Source: an uncultured Bacteroidales bacterium (GTDB taxonomy: Bacteria; Bacteroidota; Bacteroidia; Bacteroidales; UBA932). From it: a stretch of 5,974 nt of DNA. The position numbers and the translations under genes were made by a program. Positions 4,638-5,974 of the stretch are shown here, piece after piece. The stretch covers positions 1 to 5,974 of the forward strand of contig CABTXO010000118.1 in the NCBI GenBank assembly GCA_902488725.1. The letters are read 5' to 3'. The notes beneath the pieces are model-generated. The model searched no databases. It saw only the letters and a program-made list of their open reading frames with translations, and was not told the origin of the DNA. How positions within the stretch are numbered: position 1 is the first letter of the stretch; each line of letters opens with the position of its first letter.

Positions 4638-5974
4638 CCGGTCATACAAGCTGCTGATCGGGCTGTGGATCGTCGCGGCGATCCTGCTGGGAAAGTTGTT
4701 CTTCATCCAGATCATCGACGACAAGTACAAGATCAATGCGTCCAACAACTCGATGGTCTACGACATCATCTATCCGACCCGCGGCGTCATCTACGACCGC
4801 AACGGAAAGATCATCGTCGGGAACAAAATCGCCTACGACATCATGGTGACCCCGCGCGAGGTCACGCGCTTCGACACCCTCCTGCTGGCGGAGGCACTCG
4901 GCATCCCGCCGGACTATGTCCGGGAAAAAATGGCTGAATATGCCGGAAACCGCCGCAAGATCGGGTACCAGAGCGTCGTGTTCCTGAAGCAGATTCCGCC
5001 CGAGACCTACATGAAGTTCGGGGAGATCCAGTACAATTTTCCGGGTTTCCGGGGACAGGTGCGCAGCATCCGGGACTATCCGGTCGATGCAGGCGGCAAC
5101 CTGCTGGGCTATGTCAGCGAAGTGGATCAGGCCTTCATCGATGCCCATGAAGGGGAATACCGTTCCGGTGACTATGCCGGCAAGACGGGAATCGAGGCCG
5201 CGCGGGAAAAGGATCTGAAAGGAGAGAAGGGCTACCACATCTACCTGCGGAACTCACGCAACCAGATCGAGCAGCGCTACAAGGAAGGGACGATGGACAA
5301 GGAAGCGGTCCCGGGCCGGGACATCGTCACCACGATCGACGCCGGGCTGCAGCAGTACGGGCAGGAACTGATGCAGAACAAGGTCGGCAGCCTCGTGGCG
5401 ATCGAACCCAAGACCGGGGAGATCCTCTCGCTCGTGTCCAGCCCGGGCATCCATGTCGACATGCTCGCGGACATCGGCCGGCACTACGGCGAGATCATCA
5501 AGGATCCGCACAAGCCGATGTTCAACCGGGCCGTGCAGGCCCCGTATCCCCCTGGATCCGTGTTCAAGCTGGTCAACGGGTTGATCGGCCTGCAGGAGGG
5601 GACCTTGACACCCGACATGTCCTACCCCTGTTCGCACGGCTACCACTTCGGCAGCCACACGCTCGGCTGCCATGGACACCGTTCTCCGCTCGTGCTGGAA
5701 GAAGCCATCATGATGTCCTGCAACGGCTATTTCTGCTACGTGTTGCGGAATATGCTGGAAAACAACAAGTACAAGAACATCGCCGAGGCGCTGGACAAGT
5801 GGAACGCCTACGTGCAGAGCTTCGGCTTCGGCCACAAGCTGGGCAGCGACTTCCCCGCCGAGCTGGGCGGGACGCTGCCGACATCCAAATACTACAACCG
5901 GATCTACGGGAAAGGCGGCTGGAAGTTTACGACCATCATCTCCATCTCCATCGGCCAGGGCGAAGTCGGCGTGA
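4627..5974 (+). CDS. mrdA: Penicillin-binding protein 2, elongasome transpeptidase (3' truncated by window)
   Basis: PBP2 is the class B DD-transpeptidase that cross-links new lateral-wall peptidoglycan with RodA. The frame stays open to the window end, showing 449 residues; Bacteroidota PBP2 is usually about 600 or more, so the gene is cut by the window and not broken. After a short cytoplasmic start there is one membrane anchor (about 8-30). The pedestal/dimerisation domain begins at PTRGVIYDRNG (50-60). The transpeptidase domain follows VTTIDAGLQQ (234-243), with the active-site SxxK as PPGSVFK (nucleophile S311, K314) and SxN as S364-C365-N366. The KTG motif should lie downstream. IGQGEVGV at the very end (442-449) is also conserved. 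Four cysteines (335, 348, 365, 370) and a CHGH sequence (348-351) surround SxN and may bind metal. The start ATG lies within mreD with no good Shine-Dalgarno, suggesting translational coupling. Confidence 0.95.
   Translation, partial: MKGDRSYKLLIGLWIVAAILLGKLFFIQIIDDKYKINASNNSMVYDIIYPTRGVIYDRNGKIIVGNKIAYDIMVTPREVTRFDTLLLAEALGIPPDYVREKMAEYAGNRRKIGYQSVVFLKQIPPETYMKFGEIQYNFPGFRGQVRSIRDYPVDAGGNLLGYVSEVDQAFIDAHEGEYRSGDYAGKTGIEAAREKDLKGEKGYHIYLRNSRNQIEQRYKEGTMDKEAVPGRDIVTTIDAGLQQYGQELMQNKVGSLVAIEPKTGEILSLVSSPGIHVDMLADIGRHYGEIIKDPHKPMFNRAVQAPYPPGSVFKLVNGLIGLQEGTLTPDMSYPCSHGYHFGSHTLGCHGHRSPLVLEEAIMMSCNGYFCYVLRNMLENNKYKNIAEALDKWNAYVQSFGFGHKLGSDFPAELGGTLPTSKYYNRIYGKGGWKFTTIISISIGQGEVGV

Noticed and set aside
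3942..5835. Further - strand open frames opposite mreC, mreD and mrdA (3942-4748, 4642-5238, 5254-5835)
   Set aside because: All lie opposite confidently assigned genes and show low-complexity shadow translations.
1..5974. Mobile element, CRISPR, phage or defence genes, tRNA or other RNA gene
   Set aside because: No transposase or integrase motifs, no regularly spaced repeats, no tRNA-like cloverleaf and no intergenic stretch over 80 bases; every gene is a core function.
5971..5974. Apparent absence of a stop codon for mrdA
   Set aside because: The frame is intact to the last complete codon and the KTG motif is still to come, so this is the window edge and not a truncation.

Overview
The window carries ordinary chromosomal housekeeping genes and shows no mobile element, CRISPR array, tRNA or rRNA. 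The proteins point to Bacteroidota, most likely Bacteroidales. The reasons are: a TopA whose visible C-terminus is built of G-(K/R)-Y-G-P repeats with no zinc fingers, MreB and PBP2 sequences of the Bacteroidetes type (for example the TQEIAMDLGTANT start of MreB), -7-like TAnnTTTG promoter elements, and mostly weak Shine-Dalgarno signals. Coding DNA is clearly GC-rich by eye while the two main intergenic gaps are AT-rich, so a high-GC member of the order (an Alistipes-like or uncultured rikenellid-type lineage) is a guess only.

Layout: (1) bases 2-931, + strand, the 3' part of topA (DNA topoisomerase I), entering from outside the window. (2) A 66-base AT-rich gap with a good candidate Bacteroidota promoter and repeated TTGAT motifs, followed by an Lrp/AsnC-family regulator (998-1492, +). 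(3) ispD (1452-2198, - strand), convergent with the regulator and overlapping its 3' end by 41 bases. A strong hairpin with a T-run inside ispD looks like the regulator's terminator. (4) An 80-base divergent promoter region (2199-2278). (5) mreB, mreC, mreD and the first 449 codons of mrdA/PBP2 (2279 to the window end, +), packed with a 2-base gap and then overlaps of 4 and 11 bases, so almost certainly one transcript.

How they work together: MreB filaments, MreC, MreD and PBP2 form the core of the elongasome, which inserts lateral-wall peptidoglycan. RodA, the partner glycosyltransferase, usually follows PBP2 and would lie just beyond the window. IspD acts in the MEP isoprenoid pathway, which supplies the undecaprenyl carrier needed to deliver lipid II to this machine. 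The shared ispD/mreB promoter region therefore joins precursor supply and wall assembly, though any co-regulation is inference.

I did not find an undescribed system. The points most worth a second look are a possible Cys3His metal site in PBP2, the lrp terminator buried in ispD, the overlapping lrp/ispD gene ends, and the back-to-back ispD/mreB promoters.
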